Source: JALZOC01 sp038320555 (GTDB lineage Bacteria > Acidobacteriota > Vicinamibacteria > Vicinamibacterales > 2-12-FULL-66-21). Taken from it: a stretch of 25,227 nucleotides of DNA. Shown piece after piece: positions 24,632 to 25,227 of this stretch. The notes below the pieces were generated by a model. That model made no database searches. It saw only the letters and a program-made list of their open reading frames with translations, and was not told the origin of the DNA. The number at the start of each line of letters is the position of its first letter. Position 1 is the first letter of the stretch. A program made the position numbers and the translations under genes. Location of the stretch: positions 1-25,227 of the forward strand of contig JBBQEJ010000070.1 in the NCBI GenBank assembly GCA_038320555.1, given 5' to 3'.

Positions 24632-24963
24632 GAGTCGATCTCCCGTGCGGCCGGCTTCATAATCCTCGCGACGGCGCTGACGAATTCCGCCCACTCGGAC
24701 TTCTCCTGACGCAGTCGCGTGCGCCCGGCCGGGGTGAGCCGATAGACCTTTGCGCGCCGCTTATGTTCGGACATCTCCCACTTCGCGGCGATCCAGCCCT
24801 TCAGCTCCAGGCGTTTCAAGGCGGGGTACAGCGAACCGAATTCGATGTGCAACGTCTCGCGAGAGGTGTCATGGATGGCGCGGGCAATCGCATAGCCGTG
24901 CAGCGGCCCGAACAGCAGCGTTCGAAGCACCAGCATGTCGAGAACGCCGTAGAGAGGCTCCAT
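24628..24963 (-). CDS. PadR-family transcriptional regulator
   Basis: The predicted protein has 111 residues, the usual size for the short PadR group. The winged-helix DNA-binding domain covers about residues 5-85: LDMLVLRTLLFGPLHGYAIA, then the recognition region EFGSLYPALKRLELKGWIAAKW and the wing EHKRRAKVYRLTPAGRTRL. A short C-terminal helix would support dimerisation. Its TGA overlaps the ADOP start, the arrangement typical of acidobacterial padR-ADOP pairs. A paired palindrome ends five bases before the ATG, so autorepression of the operon is expected. No Shine-Dalgarno sequence precedes the ATG and the likely -10 lies very near, so the message may be leaderless. The inducer is unknown. 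Confidence 0.95.
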   Translation of the reverse strand: MEPLYGVLDMLVLRTLLFGPLHGYAIARAIHDTSRETLHIEFGSLYPALKRLELKGWIAAKWEMSEHKRRAKVYRLTPAGRTRLRQEKSEWAEFVSAVARIMKPAAREIDS

Positions 24964-24967
24964 ATAA

Positions 24968-24991
24968 AGACAGTCTATATCAAGACTGTCT
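24968..24991. promoter_or_regulatory. Probable PadR operator, double palindrome at padR promoter
   Basis: AGACAGTCT (24968-24976) and AGACTGTCT (24983-24991) are two near-identical 9-base palindromes with centres 15 bases apart. Together they also form a larger inverted repeat, AGACAGTC-N8-GACTGTCT. The AT-rich spacer TATATCAA gives GATATA on the coding strand. The position directly before padR, the symmetry and the spacing (about 1.5 helix turns) fit an autoregulatory operator overlapping the promoter. Confidence 0.7.
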
Positions 24992-24997
24992 ATTCAT

Positions 24998-25036
24998 GAA
25001 TCACGAATCAAATCCCGAATCGCGAATCGCGATTCG
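24998..25036. repeat. Second GAATC/GATTC-rich intergenic repeat
   Basis: GAATC occurs at 24998, 25005, 25017 and 25024, and GATTC at 25031: five copies in 39 bases. The right end forms the perfect palindrome CGAATCG-CGATTCG (25023-25036). It has the same character as the block at 6010-6190 and fills the gap between the MBL-fold gene stop and the padR operator. Confidence 0.6.
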
Positions 25037-25039
25037 CCG

Positions 25040-25227
25040 TCATGTCCCAAGCGGCTTCGACATCGTGTTCTGATCGGGTAGGTTGGCGAAGGGCTCGTCG
25101 TGTCCCGGCACGATGAGCCCTTCGAACGCGAGGATGCGCTCCTGCGACTGCCGGTACGCCGCCGCGCTCCACTGTGGCATCATCGGCGCCGCGTAGTTCG
25201 CTTCATCGCGCAACATCAGCGCGTCGC
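25040..25227 (-). CDS. C-terminus of a metallo-beta-lactamase-fold hydrolase, cut by window edge
   Basis: The reverse strand reads 61 residues from the window edge to a TGA at 25040-25042. The sequence AAAYRQSQERILAFEGLIVP is followed by GHDEPF, which matches the C-terminal strand-His motif (IVPGHD) of MBL-fold metallohydrolases, where this His completes the second metal site. The tail after it is short and variable (NLPDQNTMSKPLGT). The upstream part with the HxHxDH motif lies outside the window, so substrate class (glyoxalase II-like, lactonase or other) cannot be decided. It would be transcribed toward padR, but the GAATC repeat and operator lie between them. Confidence 0.75.
   Translation of the reverse strand, partial: DALMLRDEANYAAPMMPQWSAAAYRQSQERILAFEGLIVPGHDEPFANLPDQNTMSKPLGT

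Noticed and set aside
24632..24694. Upstream extension of the ADOP permease
   Set aside because: It lies inside padR; the ATG at 24631 forms ATGA with the padR stop and has GGGAGA upstream.

Overview
The window is about 25 kb of GC-rich bacterial chromosome with ordinary Gram-negative gene content: signal peptides, an OmpH/Skp-like chaperone and an outer-membrane barrel. Several gene types point to Acidobacteriota, probably the Vicinamibacteria side: a PadR regulator coupled to an ADOP-type duplicated MacB/FtsX permease, two secreted proteins of the acidobacterial VWFA-related type (TIGR03436), a PASTA-less Ser/Thr kinase with an extracytoplasmic tail, and short palindromic repeats scattered between and inside genes. 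The taxonomic call is inference from remembered family distributions, not from a marker gene. No rRNA, tRNA, CRISPR array, phage, transposase or integrase was seen.

Layout. At 1-761 are the start of a small membrane protein (minus) and a stand-alone membrane fragment (plus). At 800-6006 (minus) is a two-gene operon joined by an ATGA stop/start overlap: a secreted DUF5107-TPR protein, then a secreted DUF4091/GH123-like glycoside hydrolase. Together they look like a periplasmic or surface glycan-processing pair. A 135-base palindromic repeat sits in frame inside the hydrolase's signal-peptide region. At 6181-13273 (minus) is a tightly packed three-gene operon: a 968-residue secreted protein of unknown fold, a compact vWA protein with an intact MIDAS, and a 1008-residue vWFA-like protein with a Gly-rich insert and C-terminal TPRs. 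At 13471-14043 (plus) is an OmpH/Skp-like chaperone, convergent with a predicted outer-membrane beta-barrel (14073-15395). At 15548-17770 (minus) is a transmembrane Ser/Thr kinase with a visible promoter. At 18138-21774 (minus) are two overlapping ABC exporter half-transporters, a likely heterodimer. At 21953-24963 (minus) is a padR-ADOP operon with a clear double operator just before padR. The window ends inside a metallo-beta-lactamase-fold hydrolase (25040-25227, minus).

The most unusual feature is the number of short palindromic or repetitive elements and where they lie. Three different families are present: CTTCCGCCT-NN-AGGCGGAAG, GCAGCCCT-TC-AGGGCTGC and a GCCCCGAG...GAGGGGC element. 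Two have entered protein-coding sequence without breaking the frame, one in a signal peptide and one in an ABC nucleotide-binding domain. A fourth, GAATC/GATTC-rich type fills two intergenic gaps. No single complete new system is obvious. The best candidates for undescribed biology are the in-frame palindromic insertions, the three-gene secreted vWA operon with its unclassified 968-residue member, and the DUF5107-TPR/GH123-like pair.
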